Source: Pseudomonas sp. B21-056 (GTDB lineage: Bacteria; Pseudomonadota; Gammaproteobacteria; Pseudomonadales; Pseudomonadaceae). Taken from it: DNA of 64,000 nucleotides. Each line of letters starts with the position of its first letter. The stretch's first letter is position 1. Below are positions 43,650-53,502 of the stretch, piece by piece. Location of the stretch: contig NZ_CP087203.1 in assembly GCF_026016325.1 (NCBI RefSeq), positions 4,588,001 through 4,652,000 on the forward strand, in the 5' to 3' direction. The position numbers and the translations under genes were made by a program. Under the pieces are notes generated by a model, which did no database searches, was not told the DNA's origin, and saw nothing but the letters and a program-made list of their open reading frames with translations.

Positions 43650-43798
43650 TGTGGCGAGGGGATTTATCCCCGCTGGGGTGCGAAGCAGCCCTGAAATCAG
43701 GCAACTCGGTTCGCCTGGCTTATCGAGTGAGCTGGTTTTGGGGGGCGCTTCGCACCCCAGCGGGGCGGTGCGACGTTTCGCTAAATCCCCTCGCCACA
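43650..43798. repeat. REP pair, GTGGCGAGGGGATTTATCCCC class
   Basis: The left arm is TGTGGCGAGGGGATTTATCC. The right arm is the longer variant with GGGGCGGTGCGACGTTTCGC before TAAATCCCCTCGCCACA. The inner inverted pair is GGGGTGCGAAGC / GCTTCGCACCCC. Located between the thioesterase and hydrolase genes. Confidence 0.9.
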
Positions 43799-43812
43799 GG
43801 AGACCGCGGGGC

Positions 43813-44256
43813 TCAGCGCGCCGACGGTTGCTCGCTCAGCGGTACCACCGCCATGGTCAGGCGCGACACGCAGTTGACCTTGCCCTCATCATTGCTCAGG
43901 CGGATGTCCCAGACCTGGGTGGTGCGGCCCAGATGAACCATCCTGGCCGTGGCCGTGACCCGTCCGCTGCGCACACCGCGCAGGTGGTTGGCATTGATTT
44001 CCAGGCCCACGCAATAGAACTTGCTGGTGTCCACGCACAGGTAGGCGGCCATGGAGCCGACCGTTTCGGCCAGCACCACCGAGGCACCGCCATGCAGCAG
44101 GCCGAACGGCTGGTGGGTGCGGTGGTCGACCACCATGCTGGCCGTCAGGGACTCGTCGTCGAAGGATTCGAAACGAATGTCCAGCACCTCGTTGATGGTG
44201 TTTTTACCGGCGGCGTTCAGTTGTTCGATGTTGGGGGTGGTGCGCCACAGACTCAT
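43813..44256 (-). CDS. Hotdog-fold thioesterase, MenI/YdiI-like
   Basis: A 147-residue hotdog protein. FGLLHGGASVVLAETVGSMAA is the hallmark, with HGG and the catalytic Glu in VVLAE. The C-terminal strand pattern is RVTATARMVHLGRTTQVWDIRL. It hydrolyses an acyl- or aryl-CoA thioester. YdiI-like enzymes act on 1,4-dihydroxy-2-naphthoyl-CoA, but pseudomonads do not make menaquinone, so a housekeeping acyl-CoA role is more likely here. It is flanked on both sides by REP pairs. Confidence 0.92.
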   Translation of the reverse strand: MSLWRTTPNIEQLNAAGKNTINEVLDIRFESFDDESLTASMVVDHRTHQPFGLLHGGASVVLAETVGSMAAYLCVDTSKFYCVGLEINANHLRGVRSGRVTATARMVHLGRTTQVWDIRLSNDEGKVNCVSRLTMAVVPLSEQPSAR

Positions 44257-44326
44257 CGTTGCCCTTCCTTATGTTTATGTGGGAACAAGGCCCAATGCCA
44301 ATCAGTTAAGGATCAAGTGATATTCC

Positions 44327-44416
44327 TGTGGGAGCGAGCCTGCTCGCGATGGCGGTGAGTCAGTCAACCTGTATGCTGAGTGATCCATCGCTATCGCGAG
44401 CAGGCTCGCTCCCACA
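44327..44416. repeat. REP pair (REPIN), GTGGGAGCGAGCCTGCTCGCGA class
   Basis: Inverted REP cores are separated by about 40 bases, between sixA and the thioesterase gene, which lie on the same strand. Confidence 0.9.
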
Positions 44417-44438
44417 GAGGCCAGAGGCCGGTCTTTTC

Positions 44439-44891
44439 TTATGGATGCCGAATGCCCTTGAGCTGCATCGCCCCGGCCAGCGGCAGGTCACCTTCCAGTT
44501 CAGCCAGGCCGGCCGTTTTCACCTGCTCGGGTTGTTGCAGATGGCCGTGTTGCGCCAAGCCCAACAGGCTGCCCACCAGTGGGTTGTGGCTGACCAGCAG
44601 CACATCGTCCCGATCTTCGAGATGTTCCAGGACTGTCTGTGGCCGGGTTTCCGGCTTGAGCCAGTCGACCGTCAGCAGCTCCGGCTCGAACCCCAACGCC
44701 TCGCGCACCAGTTGCGCGGTCTGTTGGGCGCGCAGGTACGGGCTGGCATAAATGGCGGTCAGCGGCCGGCCGATCAATTCGGCGGCGCTGCGCAGGACTT
44801 CTTCACGCCCGTGAGCAGTCAAGGCCCGTTCGGGATCGGGGCGGGCACCGTATGGCTCGGCTTCACCATGGCGCAGTACCCACACTTTCAT
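44439..44891 (-). CDS. sixA: Phosphohistidine phosphatase SixA
   Basis: A 150-residue histidine-phosphatase fold with the phospho-acceptor motif LRHGEAEPY at the N-terminus, TAHGREEV, IYASPYLRAQQTA and the second histidine in LLVSHNPLVG. SixA removes phosphate from phosphohistidine on phosphotransfer proteins. The ATG overlaps the DUF4389 stop by four bases. The length is normal for the family. Confidence 0.93.
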   Translation of the reverse strand: MKVWVLRHGEAEPYGARPDPERALTAHGREEVLRSAAELIGRPLTAIYASPYLRAQQTAQLVREALGFEPELLTVDWLKPETRPQTVLEHLEDRDDVLLVSHNPLVGSLLGLAQHGHLQQPEQVKTAGLAELEGDLPLAGAMQLKGIRHP

Positions 44892-45235
44892 AACTTGGGC
44901 TCCTCATCCCGGGCAGGATGCGGGGCCGGCGTCACAACGTGGGGCGCTTCGCCCTCCGGCGGGCGCGGGCTCGGCCAGTCAGCGAACGGCCAGGGTTTCT
45001 GGTCGCTGTGGAAGGTGCCGAAACGGCCGATCTGGGCCAGGAACTGGCTCAGGCTATCACCGAAGTTCATCAGGCTGGCGCTGGGTGCGCCGTAGATCAG
45101 CCGATAGATCAACTGCACCAGCACCACGGCACCGAGGATGAATTGCGCCACTTGCCAGACCAGCAGGTAAATCACCATCCACAGCACGCGCAACAGGATG
45201 GACTCGTATTGGGCCTGCCCTTTTGGATCGTTCAT
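44888..45235 (-). CDS. DUF4389 family membrane protein
   Basis: A 115-residue protein with two closely spaced transmembrane segments (LLRVLWMVIYLLVWQVAQFILGAVVLVQLIYRLIYG), the DUF4389 pattern LMNFGDSLSQFLAQIGRF, and a proline-rich cytoplasmic tail. The function is unknown. It is sandwiched between gpsA (30-base gap) and sixA (4-base overlap), so the three form one operon. Confidence 0.9.
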   Translation of the reverse strand: MNDPKGQAQYESILLRVLWMVIYLLVWQVAQFILGAVVLVQLIYRLIYGAPSASLMNFGDSLSQFLAQIGRFGTFHSDQKPWPFADWPSPRPPEGEAPHVVTPAPHPARDEEPKL

Positions 45236-45265
45236 AGTTCGCTCCTGCTTGAAATCAACGGCGGC

Positions 45266-46291
45266 TCAATTGAAGCCACTGGTGGAAATGAAATCGACAT
45301 CGGTCTTCGGTTCGCCACGCATCAACAGTTCGATCACCTGTTCCAGCGTGCGCCCTTCGAACAGAATCGCGTGCAGCCCCGCGACCAGCGGCATATAGAC
45401 CCCGGCCTCCTGGGACCTGGCCTTGAGCACCTTGAGGGTGTTCACGCCTTCGGCCACTTCACCCAGGCGCGACACGGCCTCGTCCAGGCTCAGGCCCTGG
45501 CCGAGGGCGAAACCCACTTGGTAATTGCGACTCTTGGGCGAGGAACAGGTGACGATGAGGTCGCCCACCCCGGCCAGCCCGAGGAAGGTCATCGGATTGG
45601 CGCCCTGGCTGACGGCAAAGCGGGTCATTTCCGCCAGGGCCCGGGTGATCAACATGCTCTTGGTGTTCTCCCCCATGCCCAGCGCCACCGCCATGCCGGA
45701 GATGATCGCATAGACATTCTTCAGCGCCCCGCCCAGCTCCACGCCGAAACGGTCGGCACTGGCATAGACCCGGAAGGTGCGACCATGGAGTGCGGCCTGG
45801 ACCCGCTGGCACAGCTCTTCGTCTTCGCTGGCCACCACGGTAGCGGTCAAGGCGTGCTCGGCGATTTCCCGCGCCAGGTTCGGCCCGGAAATCACACCGA
45901 TCCGTGCTTTGGGCGCGATGTCTTCGAGAATTTCGCTCATCAGCTTGAAGGTCTGGGCTTCGATGCCCTTGGTCAGGCTGACCAGGAACTTGCCGCTCAG
46001 GCATTCAGCATGGGGCGCCAGCACCGAACGCAAGGCGCTGGACGGCAAGGCGACGAAAAACAGGTCGCTGCCCAGGAGAGTGGCCTGCAGGTCGGTCACC
46101 GGTTCCACTTCCGGACGGACCTTGATGCCCTTGAGGTAACGCGGGTTCTCACGGTTGACCCGGATGGCCTCGGCCTGCTCCGGGTCACGCATCCATTGGC
46201 GCACCGGGTGGCCATTCTCGGCCAGCAGGTTAGCCACGGCGGTACCGAAACTCCCGCCCCCCAGGACCGCAATCGGGCGCTGTTCAGTCAT
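45266..46291 (-). CDS. gpsA: Glycerol-3-phosphate dehydrogenase [NAD(P)+]
   Basis: A 341-residue enzyme of normal length that makes sn-glycerol-3-phosphate for phospholipids. [18 protein letters not shown] is the cofactor loop. [21 protein letters not shown] and the catalytic lysine in [12 protein letters not shown] follow, as does [19 protein letters not shown]. The ATG at 46291 gives [16 protein letters not shown]; the eight preceding codons are unconserved. It is followed by DUF4389 and sixA. Confidence 0.97.
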   Translation of the reverse strand: MTEQRPIAVLGGGSFGTAVANLLAENGHPVRQWMRDPEQAEAIRVNRENPRYLKGIKVRPEVEPVTDLQATLLGSDLFFVALPSSALRSVLAPHAECLSGKFLVSLTKGIEAQTFKLMSEILEDIAPKARIGVISGPNLAREIAEHALTATVVASEDEELCQRVQAALHGRTFRVYASADRFGVELGGALKNVYAIISGMAVALGMGENTKSMLITRALAEMTRFAVSQGANPMTFLGLAGVGDLIVTCSSPKSRNYQVGFALGQGLSLDEAVSRLGEVAEGVNTLKVLKARSQEAGVYMPLVAGLHAILFEGRTLEQVIELLMRGEPKTDVDFISTSGFN

Positions 46292-46489
46292 ATGCAATCC
46301 GTTCATCCATACCAAGTGGCGATGCCGGCATTATACGGAGCGGCCAGATCGCGACCAGTCCTGCCTTCATTTACCTATAGCTGTAGGAAGCTGACCATTA
46401 ATCGCTCGGAAAATGCTGTCAACGCAACTGGAAAAGTCTCTCAGCTCAGTTAACATGCCCGCCATCACTCTGTTATCAAAGGCTCTGCC

Positions 46490-48613
46490 GTGTCCGTTGG
46501 CCCCTCCCGCTCAGGTTCGTCTCTGCTATTGGCGCTGCTCGTCAGCCCGCCAGTGTGGGCCGACGACCTGTTTGTCGACAGCCAATCCCTGCCCCAGATC
46601 CTGACCGCCACCCGCCTGAAGCAATCGCCGGCGGCGGTGCCGGGCAGCATGACCGTGCTGGACAGCGAGCTGATCAAGGCCAGCGGCGCCCGGGACATCA
46701 GCGAGCTGCTGCGCCTGGTGCCCGGCATGATGGTCGGCAACATCAGCGGCAACCAGCCCACCGTGAACTACCACGGCACCAACGCCAGCGAAGCACGCCG
46801 CATGCAAGTGCTGATCGATGGCCGCTCGGTGTACCGCGCCGGCCTCGCCACCGTGGACTGGAGCGACATTCCGGTGGCCATGGAAGATATCGAGCGGATC
46901 GAAGTCTTCCGCGGCCCCAACACCGTCAGCTATGGCGCCAACGCGCTGATGGCAGTGGTCAACATCATCACCCGGGCCCCCGCCAACAGCCACGGCACGC
47001 GGGTGAAAGTCACCCAGGGCCAGCGCGGTATCAGCGACTGGTACGCCAGCCAGGGCACTGGCTGGGACGGTGGCGACCTGCGGTTTTCGCTGTCCGGCCA
47101 GGAAGACGACGGCTTTGACAGCGACCGCAACGGCGCCGATTACCGTGACAGCCGCCACTTGAGCCGCTTCAACCTGTCGGTCAGCCAGACGCTGAATGAA
47201 CAGCAGAGCATCGACTGGCAGTTGAACGCCAAGGACGGGACCAACCAGCGGCCCTATACCTATCATCCGGTATTTGCCGGGATTACCGCCGCCGGGGATA
47301 ACTCCGACGTCATCGCCAAGGACTACGCCGGCTCGCTGCGCTGGAACCTGGATCTGAATCCTGACCACAGCCTTTACGTACAAAGCTCGATCCAGCACTG
47401 GGATCGCCAGCAGACCTGGCGCGCCTGCGATGCCGAGGTGTCCTTCAGCCCGCAACTGACCGACCTGTGGCTGCTCAATCCCAACTATGCCGAAAAGCTG
47501 GCGCGCAACATGCCCGGTTTCACCAACACCGGTGCCCCGCCCGGTACGGCGCAGGAACAGACGCTGGCCAATCAGGTGCTCGACCAATGGCGCAACGGTG
47601 CCTCGCAAACCGTGTGCGGCGATATCGACCAGAGTGCCAGGGAATCGCGCTACGACCTGGAGATCCAGGACACCCTGAGCCTGTCCGACAGCTTGCGACT
47701 GGTGACCGGGGCGAACTATCGCTATGACCGGGCCGACTCCGAGACGTACTTCAACGGCACCCTGGATGACACCACCTGGCGGCTGTTTGGCCAGTTCGAA
47801 TGGCGGGCCACCGAACACTGGCTGTTGCAGGGCGGCGCGATGTTCGAAGACACCCGCCTGACCGGCAGTTCGCTGACGCCGAGGGTGGCGGTCAACTACC
47901 TGATCACCCCACGCCATGGCCTGCGGGCGGTGTACTCCGAAGCAGTACGTTCGCCAGACATGTTCGAAAACAACGTCAACTGGAGCTACCAGGTCACGAA
48001 CCTGCAACCCAGCGCCTTTGGCCAGAGCAGCGCTCGTTACTTTGTCCAGACCCGAGGCCCGGGGAACCTCGAGCAAGAGCACATGCGCTCCCGGGAACTG
48101 GGTTACAACGGTTATTTCATGGACCTGGGCCTGACGGTCGACGTAAGGCTGTTCCATGACGAAATCACCGGCATGATCAGCGAGCCGCTGCGCAACAATC
48201 AGTACATCGCCAGCAACACCAATGAATCGCGGTTTTCCGGCGCCGAAACCCAACTCGACTGGCGCATGACCAACGCCGACCGCCTGCGCATGACGTATGC
48301 CTACGTCGACGCCCAGGCCAGCACGCCCCTCGACGAGCAACTGACCGCCCGCAACAGCGGTTCGGCGGGCTGGCTGCGGGACTGGGGCCAGGGCTGGAAC
48401 AGCTCAGTGTTCTACTACGCCGCCGATGCTCTCAACGGCTACCGCTTCGAGCGCGTCGATACCCGCCTCGCCCGGCGCATCCCCCTGGGCAAGGCCAGCC
48501 TGGAACTGGCGGGTGTCCTGCAGCAACGCCTCGACAATCAACCCACCACATTCGTCGACAACCGTTACGACTCCCGTCATGTCATGTATTTCAGCGCGGA
48601 GTTGTCCTTCTAG
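46490..48613 (+). CDS. TonB-dependent outer-membrane receptor
   Basis: A 707-residue receptor. It has a signal peptide ending PPVWADD near residue 25, a plug domain at about 40-160 (ARDISELLRLVPGMMV, RIEVFRGPNTVSYGANALMAVVNIIT) and a 22-strand barrel ending in the aromatic MYFSAELSF. The GTG at 46490, after AAAGG, is the start used because no in-frame ATG gives a signal peptide. No Fur box was seen upstream. The stop abuts the binding-protein gene, so receptor, binding protein and hybrid kinase form one unit. The ligand is unknown. Confidence 0.93.
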   Translation: MSVGPSRSGSSLLLALLVSPPVWADDLFVDSQSLPQILTATRLKQSPAAVPGSMTVLDSELIKASGARDISELLRLVPGMMVGNISGNQPTVNYHGTNASEARRMQVLIDGRSVYRAGLATVDWSDIPVAMEDIERIEVFRGPNTVSYGANALMAVVNIITRAPANSHGTRVKVTQGQRGISDWYASQGTGWDGGDLRFSLSGQEDDGFDSDRNGADYRDSRHLSRFNLSVSQTLNEQQSIDWQLNAKDGTNQRPYTYHPVFAGITAAGDNSDVIAKDYAGSLRWNLDLNPDHSLYVQSSIQHWDRQQTWRACDAEVSFSPQLTDLWLLNPNYAEKLARNMPGFTNTGAPPGTAQEQTLANQVLDQWRNGASQTVCGDIDQSARESRYDLEIQDTLSLSDSLRLVTGANYRYDRADSETYFNGTLDDTTWRLFGQFEWRATEHWLLQGGAMFEDTRLTGSSLTPRVAVNYLITPRHGLRAVYSEAVRSPDMFENNVNWSYQVTNLQPSAFGQSSARYFVQTRGPGNLEQEHMRSRELGYNGYFMDLGLTVDVRLFHDEITGMISEPLRNNQYIASNTNESRFSGAETQLDWRMTNADRLRMTYAYVDAQASTPLDEQLTARNSGSAGWLRDWGQGWNSSVFYYAADALNGYRFERVDTRLARRIPLGKASLELAGVLQQRLDNQPTTFVDNRYDSRHVMYFSAELSF

Positions 48614-49546
48614 ATGCCCTGGAGCCAACCGCGCAAGAGGCCATTTCCTGGCCGCCTGCCGCTGGCCCTGTGCCTGGTGCTTGCCGGTCTGCTCGCAACG
48701 CTCGAGGCCCGTGCCGCCGAGATCCTGTTGACCGGCGCCCAGGACAGCCCCGGCGTGCAGTCGTTTACCCAGGCCCTGAAGGCCCTGCGCCCCGAAGACG
48801 AGGTGCGCTTCACCCCGCTGGCGAGCCTGCCGCCGCCGGACAAGTTGCCGGCCAATATCCGACTGATCCTGCTGGACCTGCCCAGCCTCGACTGGCGCCT
48901 ACAAGCGTCCCAGGGACCGGCCACGCTGGTGCTGCGGATCAGCCGTCTGCAAGCCCGGGACCGCCTGGGCGATGCGATCCCCGCTCACCTGAGCCTGTTG
49001 TGGAGCGATCCGCCAGTAGCACGACAGTTGCGTTTGATTCGCACGATCTTCCCGCAAGCGCGCAGGGTCGGCGTACTGTTCGATGGGCACAGCGAGTTCT
49101 TGCTCAAGGAGATCAGCCAGGCCGCCGCACCGCTGGACCTGGAAGTCGTCACCGAACGCTGGGAAGACACCAGCGACAGCCGCCCCCTGCAAAACCTGCT
49201 GGGCCAGAGCGATGTATTGCTGGGCCTCGACGACCCCGACCTGTACAACCCCAAGACCGTGAAGAACCTGTTGCTCAGCAGCTACGCCCGGCAACGCGCG
49301 TTGATCGGGCCGAGCGCGGCGTTCGTCAAGGCCGGTAGCCTCGCCAGCACCTACAGCGACCAGGAGGACTGGCTGGCGATTCTCGACGAGCTGCTCGACC
49401 GGCCCGCCGCCACCTGGCCACGCACCCTGTATCCGGCCCGCTTCAAAGTCCTGGACAACCGCCAGGTCGCCCGCTCCCTGGGGCTCGAACCGATTGACGC
49501 CACTTCCGTCGCTACGCAGTTGGCCGAAGGAGAACACCGCCCATGA
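48614..49546 (+). CDS. Periplasmic ABC-type substrate-binding-like protein linked to a sensor kinase
   Basis: A 310-residue exported protein with a signal peptide ending LEARAAE near residue 36. The two-lobed fold of ABC_sub_bind proteins is suggested by RRVGVLFDG and by LLGLDDPDLYNPKTVKNLLLSSYARQRALIGPSAAFVKAGSLASTY. No permease or ATPase gene is nearby. It starts right after the receptor stop and overlaps the hybrid kinase by four bases. It therefore more likely feeds a signal to the kinase than a transporter. In P. aeruginosa I believe it corresponds to PA1612. Confidence 0.82.
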   Translation: MPWSQPRKRPFPGRLPLALCLVLAGLLATLEARAAEILLTGAQDSPGVQSFTQALKALRPEDEVRFTPLASLPPPDKLPANIRLILLDLPSLDWRLQASQGPATLVLRISRLQARDRLGDAIPAHLSLLWSDPPVARQLRLIRTIFPQARRVGVLFDGHSEFLLKEISQAAAPLDLEVVTERWEDTSDSRPLQNLLGQSDVLLGLDDPDLYNPKTVKNLLLSSYARQRALIGPSAAFVKAGSLASTYSDQEDWLAILDELLDRPAATWPRTLYPARFKVLDNRQVARSLGLEPIDATSVATQLAEGEHRP

Positions 49547-51444
49547 CCTTGCGTCGCCGTTGGGATATCAATACACGCACCCAGCTCATCGCCCTTGGCC
49601 CAGCGTTGTTGCTGACCGTGCTGTTGATCAGCTTCTTCACCTTCGTGCGAATACAGGACCTGCGCCAGGAACTCAATCACACCGGGCAACTGATCGCCAA
49701 CCAACTGGCGCCCGCTACCGAATACGGGGTGATTTCCGGCAACAACGACGTGCTGGAGAGCCTGCTCACCGCCACCCTGGCCACGCCCCACGTACGTTTT
49801 CTGGAGGTGCAGGACAGCACGCACCGGGTGTTGGTGCATGTCGAACAGCCCGCGCAGAATCGCGCTCACTCCCAGCCGATCGAAATGTTCCAGGCGCCGG
49901 TTCGCCTGCAGCGCATCGCCTTGAACAACGATTTCCTGCAAGGCAACAGCACGCCCACCGAGGCGCCCGGCGAAGATTACCTGGGCCGGGTAATCGTCGG
50001 CATGTCCAGTGATGCCTTCAGCCAGCGGCAGCAGGAAATCCTCTTCAAGGCCGCGATCCTGGCACTGTTCGCCCTGCTGTTCACCTTTCTGGTGGCACGC
50101 CGCCTGGCAGCCAACCTGTCCCGGCCGATCCGCGACATCGGCAACGCCGTCAAGGCCATCCAGCAGGGCGACTACAGCAAGCCGCTGCCTATTGTTGACG
50201 ACGCCGAGCTGGGGGCCTTGTCGCGGCATATCAACAACCTGGCCGACGGCCTCGAGCAAGCCAGCCGGGAGCAGCACCAGGCCATGGCGCAACTGATCAG
50301 GACCCGGGAAGAAGCGGAAAAGGCCAACAGTGCAAAGTCGGAATTCCTGGCCATGATGAGCCACGAATTGCGTACGCCCATGAACGGTGTGCTGGGCATG
50401 CTGCAACTGCTGGAAACCACCCGGATGACCGACGAGCAGCACGAGTACACGGCGCTGGCTTCGGAGTCCACCGAACACCTGTTGAAGGTGATCAATGACA
50501 TCCTCGACTTCTCGCGCATCGAACGCTCGGCCCTGGAACTGGAACACATCGTGTTCAACCTGACCGAGCTGGTGGGCAGTTGCGCCCAGTCGTTCCAGCA
50601 CAGCGCCGCCCAACGCAAACTGGGCCTGGACTTGCTGATTCCCGACGACATGAACGCTTTGCAGGTGCAAGGCGATCCGACGCGGATCCGGCAGATCCTG
50701 GTGAATCTGATCGGCAACGCGCTGAAGTTCACCGAACAGGGACGCGTCACCGTGCAGTGTCAGTGGCAGGCCCTGGACCACGAACTGCTGTGGTTCACCT
50801 GCACGGTGCGCGACAGCGGCATCGGCATTTCGCCCGAAAGCCTGGAGCGCATGTTCGACGCCTTCCAGCAAGCCGACAGTTCGATTTCCCGCCGCTACGG
50901 CGGTACAGGCCTGGGCCTGCCGATTGCGCGCACCCTGGCTGAACGCATGGGCGGCACCCTGCGGGCCCAGAGCGAGGAAGGCCAGGGCTCGGTGTTCACC
51001 CTGGAAATCCCGCTAGCCCTGTCCATGCAGGACCCGGCGGAGACGGCACCGCGGTTGGCCCACGGCAGCGAGAGCAGCGAAGGCGGCAACATACTGCTGG
51101 TGGAAGACAACCCGGTGAACCAGACCGTGATCGAAGCCATGTTGCGCAGCCTGGGCTTTACCGTCAGCATTGCCGCCGACGGCGCCCAGGCCATCCGCAG
51201 CGCTGAAAGCCTGATGTTCGAATTGATCCTCATGGATTGCCGCTTGCCCGTGGTCGACGGCTACGAGGCCACGCGGCGGATCCGCCGGTTGCCAGGCTGC
51301 GGCGAGGTGCCGATCATCGCCCTGACGGCCAATGCCCTGCAGGGCGACCGCGAAGCCTGCCTGGCGGCAGGCATGAACGATTACCTTGCAAAGCCGTTCA
51401 AAAGGGCTGATCTGCAGCATATTCTGCAGCGTTGGGTGCATTAG
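49543..51444 (+). CDS. Hybrid sensor histidine kinase (PA1611-like)
   Basis: A 633-residue inner-membrane kinase. TM1 is at 15-35, a periplasmic domain at 36-165, TM2 at 168-188, then HAMP. The HisKA domain has H274 in MMSHELRTPM, the N box is NLIGNALKF (388-396), G boxes are DSGIGIS and GGTGLGL, and the receiver has D565 in LILMDCRLPVVDG with K617. There is no Hpt domain, so it needs a separate phosphotransfer partner. Position next to fabA-fabB matches P. aeruginosa PA1611, a kinase reported to interact with RetS in the Gac/Rsm pathway. Confidence 0.92.
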   Translation: MTLRRRWDINTRTQLIALGPALLLTVLLISFFTFVRIQDLRQELNHTGQLIANQLAPATEYGVISGNNDVLESLLTATLATPHVRFLEVQDSTHRVLVHVEQPAQNRAHSQPIEMFQAPVRLQRIALNNDFLQGNSTPTEAPGEDYLGRVIVGMSSDAFSQRQQEILFKAAILALFALLFTFLVARRLAANLSRPIRDIGNAVKAIQQGDYSKPLPIVDDAELGALSRHINNLADGLEQASREQHQAMAQLIRTREEAEKANSAKSEFLAMMSHELRTPMNGVLGMLQLLETTRMTDEQHEYTALASESTEHLLKVINDILDFSRIERSALELEHIVFNLTELVGSCAQSFQHSAAQRKLGLDLLIPDDMNALQVQGDPTRIRQILVNLIGNALKFTEQGRVTVQCQWQALDHELLWFTCTVRDSGIGISPESLERMFDAFQQADSSISRRYGGTGLGLPIARTLAERMGGTLRAQSEEGQGSVFTLEIPLALSMQDPAETAPRLAHGSESSEGGNILLVEDNPVNQTVIEAMLRSLGFTVSIAADGAQAIRSAESLMFELILMDCRLPVVDGYEATRRIRRLPGCGEVPIIALTANALQGDREACLAAGMNDYLAKPFKRADLQHILQRWVH

Positions 51445-51530
51445 TAGCCTGTGTAGCTGGCGTGAAAGGCGAAAGTGCGGCAGTCTTAAGCACCCGAATG
51501 AGCCTTGATTGAGGCTTGTATAAACATTTC

Positions 51531-51548
51531 AGTGCACAGGTGTACATT
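51531..51548. promoter_or_regulatory. Possible FabR/DesT-type palindrome upstream of fabA
   Basis: An 18-base imperfect palindrome (AGTGCACA GG TGTACATT) lies about 135 bases before fabA, next to TATAAA at 51519-51524. FabR/DesT repressors of unsaturated fatty-acid synthesis bind palindromes of broadly this form before fabA-fabB. The match is from memory of the consensus and only 12 of 18 positions are symmetric. Confidence 0.35.
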
Positions 51549-51681
51549 GATTTTCCCGTGTGCTGTGACTTTCACCACAACGCAATAGTCTATGAGTAGG
51601 CTGTCGATTCGAGGCATGACCGCTTCGATCGGCCGGGAAGATTTGCCCCACCCTGCCGCAGGGGACTATTGAGGAGCTCGC

Positions 51682-52197
51682 ATGACCAAACAAAACGCCT
51701 TTACCCGGGAAGACCTGCTGCGCTGCAGTCGCGGTGAGCTGTTCGGCCCAGGTAACGCGCAACTGCCCGCCCCGAACATGCTGATGGTGGATCGCATCAC
51801 CCATATCAGCGAAGAGGGTGGCAAGTACGGCAAAGGTGAATTGGTCGCCGAACTGGATATCAATCCGGACCTGTGGTTCTTCGCCTGCCATTTCGAAGGC
51901 GATCCGGTGATGCCGGGCTGCCTGGGCCTGGATGCCATGTGGCAACTGGTCGGCTTTTTCCTCGGCTGGCAGGGTCTGCCGGGCCGCGGTCGCGCCCTGG
52001 GTTCGGGCGAAGTGAAGTTCTTTGGTCAGGTCCTCCCGACCGCGAAGAAAATCACCTATAACATTCATATCAAACGCGTCCTCAAGGGCAAGCTGAACAT
52101 GGCCATTGCCGATGGTTCGGTGACTGTCGACGGTCGCGAGATCTACACCGCCGAGGGCCTTCGGGTCGGCGTTTTCACCTCCACTGACAACTTCTAA
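51682..52197 (+). CDS. fabA: 3-hydroxydecanoyl-ACP dehydratase/isomerase FabA
   Basis: A 171-residue hotdog enzyme that introduces the cis double bond in unsaturated fatty-acid synthesis. H70 in [21 protein letters not shown] is the catalytic histidine; the aspartate of LGLDAMW completes the dyad. GAGGAGC lies before the ATG. fabB follows 11 bases after the stop, the usual fabAB operon. Confidence 0.98.
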   Translation: MTKQNAFTREDLLRCSRGELFGPGNAQLPAPNMLMVDRITHISEEGGKYGKGELVAELDINPDLWFFACHFEGDPVMPGCLGLDAMWQLVGFFLGWQGLPGRGRALGSGEVKFFGQVLPTAKKITYNIHIKRVLKGKLNMAIADGSVTVDGREIYTAEGLRVGVFTSTDNF

Positions 52198-52208
52198 GGG
52201 TTATCCGC

Positions 52209-53429
52209 ATGCGCCGCGTCGTTATCACTGGTCTGGGCATCGTTTCTTGCCTGGGCAATGACAAAGAGACCGTCTCCGCTAACCTGCGTGCAAGTCGCCC
52301 TGGCATCCGGTTCAACCCGGAATACGCCGAAATGGGTCTGCGTAGCCAGGTTTCCGGCTCCATTGACCTCAATCTCGAAGAGTTGATCGATCGCAAGATC
52401 TACCGTTTCGTCGGCCATGCGGCGGCTTACGCCTACCTGGCGATGAAGGATGCCATCGCTGACTCCGGCCTGACCGAAGAGCAGGTGTCCAACCCGCGCA
52501 CCGGCCTGATCGCCGGCTCCGGCGGTGCCTCGACCCTGAACCAGATGGAAGCGCTGGACATCCTGCGCGAAAAAGGCGTCAAGCGCGTGGGTCCGTATCG
52601 CGTCACCCGGACCATGAGCAGCACCGTTTCCGCCTGCCTGGCCACGCCGTTCAAGATCAAGGGCCTGAACTACTCCATCGCTTCTGCCTGCGCCACCAGT
52701 GCCCACTGCATCGGTACCGCCATGGAACAGATCCAGATGGGCAAGCAGGACGTTGTGTTCGCCGGCGGCGGTGAAGAAGAACACTGGAGCCAGTCGTTCC
52801 TGTTCGACGCCATGGGCGCCCTGTCCAGCAAGCGCAACGACACCCCGGAAAAAGCCTCCCGCGCCTACGATGCCGACCGTGACGGTTTCGTCATTGCCGG
52901 TGGTGGCGGCATGGTGGTGGTCGAGGAGCTGGAACATGCCCTGGCCCGTGGTGCAAAAATCTACGCGGAAATCGTCGGCTACGGCGCCACGTCCGACGGC
53001 TACGACATGGTGGCCCCGAGTGGCGAAGGTGCTATCCGCTGCATGCAGATGGCCATGTCCACCGTCGATGCCCCCATCGACTACCTGAACACCCACGGCA
53101 CCTCGACTCCGGTCGGCGACGTCGCAGAAATGAAAGGCGTGCGTGAAGTGTTCGGCGACAAGGCTCCGGCCATCAGCTCCACCAAGAGCCTGTCGGGTCA
53201 CTCCCTGGGCGCCGCCGGCGTTCACGAAGCGATCTACTGCATGCTGATGATGGAAGGCAACTTCATCGCCGGCTCGGCCAACATCGACGAGCTGGACCCG
53301 GAAGTGGCCGACCTGCCGATCCTGACCAAGACCCGCGAGAACGCCACCCTCAACACAGTGATGAGCAACAGCTTCGGTTTCGGCGGCACCAACGCCACCC
53401 TGGTGCTGAAGCGCTGGCAGGGCAAGTAA
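52209..53429 (+). CDS. fabB: 3-oxoacyl-ACP synthase I FabB
   Basis: A 406-residue beta-ketoacyl-ACP synthase. The catalytic cysteine is C161 in [14 protein letters not shown]. The two active-site histidines lie in [11 protein letters not shown] and [11 protein letters not shown], and [15 protein letters not shown] ends the fold. It elongates the FabA product. A strong terminator follows 22 bases after the stop. Confidence 0.98.
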   Translation: MRRVVITGLGIVSCLGNDKETVSANLRASRPGIRFNPEYAEMGLRSQVSGSIDLNLEELIDRKIYRFVGHAAAYAYLAMKDAIADSGLTEEQVSNPRTGLIAGSGGASTLNQMEALDILREKGVKRVGPYRVTRTMSSTVSACLATPFKIKGLNYSIASACATSAHCIGTAMEQIQMGKQDVVFAGGGEEEHWSQSFLFDAMGALSSKRNDTPEKASRAYDADRDGFVIAGGGGMVVVEELEHALARGAKIYAEIVGYGATSDGYDMVAPSGEGAIRCMQMAMSTVDAPIDYLNTHGTSTPVGDVAEMKGVREVFGDKAPAISSTKSLSGHSLGAAGVHEAIYCMLMMEGNFIAGSANIDELDPEVADLPILTKTRENATLNTVMSNSFGFGGTNATLVLKRWQGK

Positions 53430-53451
53430 GCCCCGCTGCTACGCCGCACAC

Positions 53452-53486
53452 AAAAACGCCCCGACTGGTTCGGGGCGTTTTTTTTT
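53452..53486 (+). terminator. Rho-independent terminator of fabAB
   Basis: The stem AACGCCCCGA / TCGGGGCGTT with a short loop is followed by nine or more T. Confidence 0.93.
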
Positions 53487-53502
53487 GCCTGCCATTTCCC
53501 CC

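Noticed and set aside
44918..46453. A 511-codon plus-strand open frame across DUF4389 and gpsA
   Set aside because: It runs antisense through two real genes and the intergenic gap; no motif, His/Gln/Gly-rich.
46526..48340. A 604-codon minus-strand open frame across the TonB receptor gene
   Set aside because: It is antisense to a complete receptor with signal peptide, plug and barrel. The antisense product has only low-complexity Val/Gly/His composition.
51616..51672. An 18-codon open frame directly before fabA
   Set aside because: Its only AG-rich site is one base from the ATG. It ends next to the fabA ribosome site but shows no other sign of translation.
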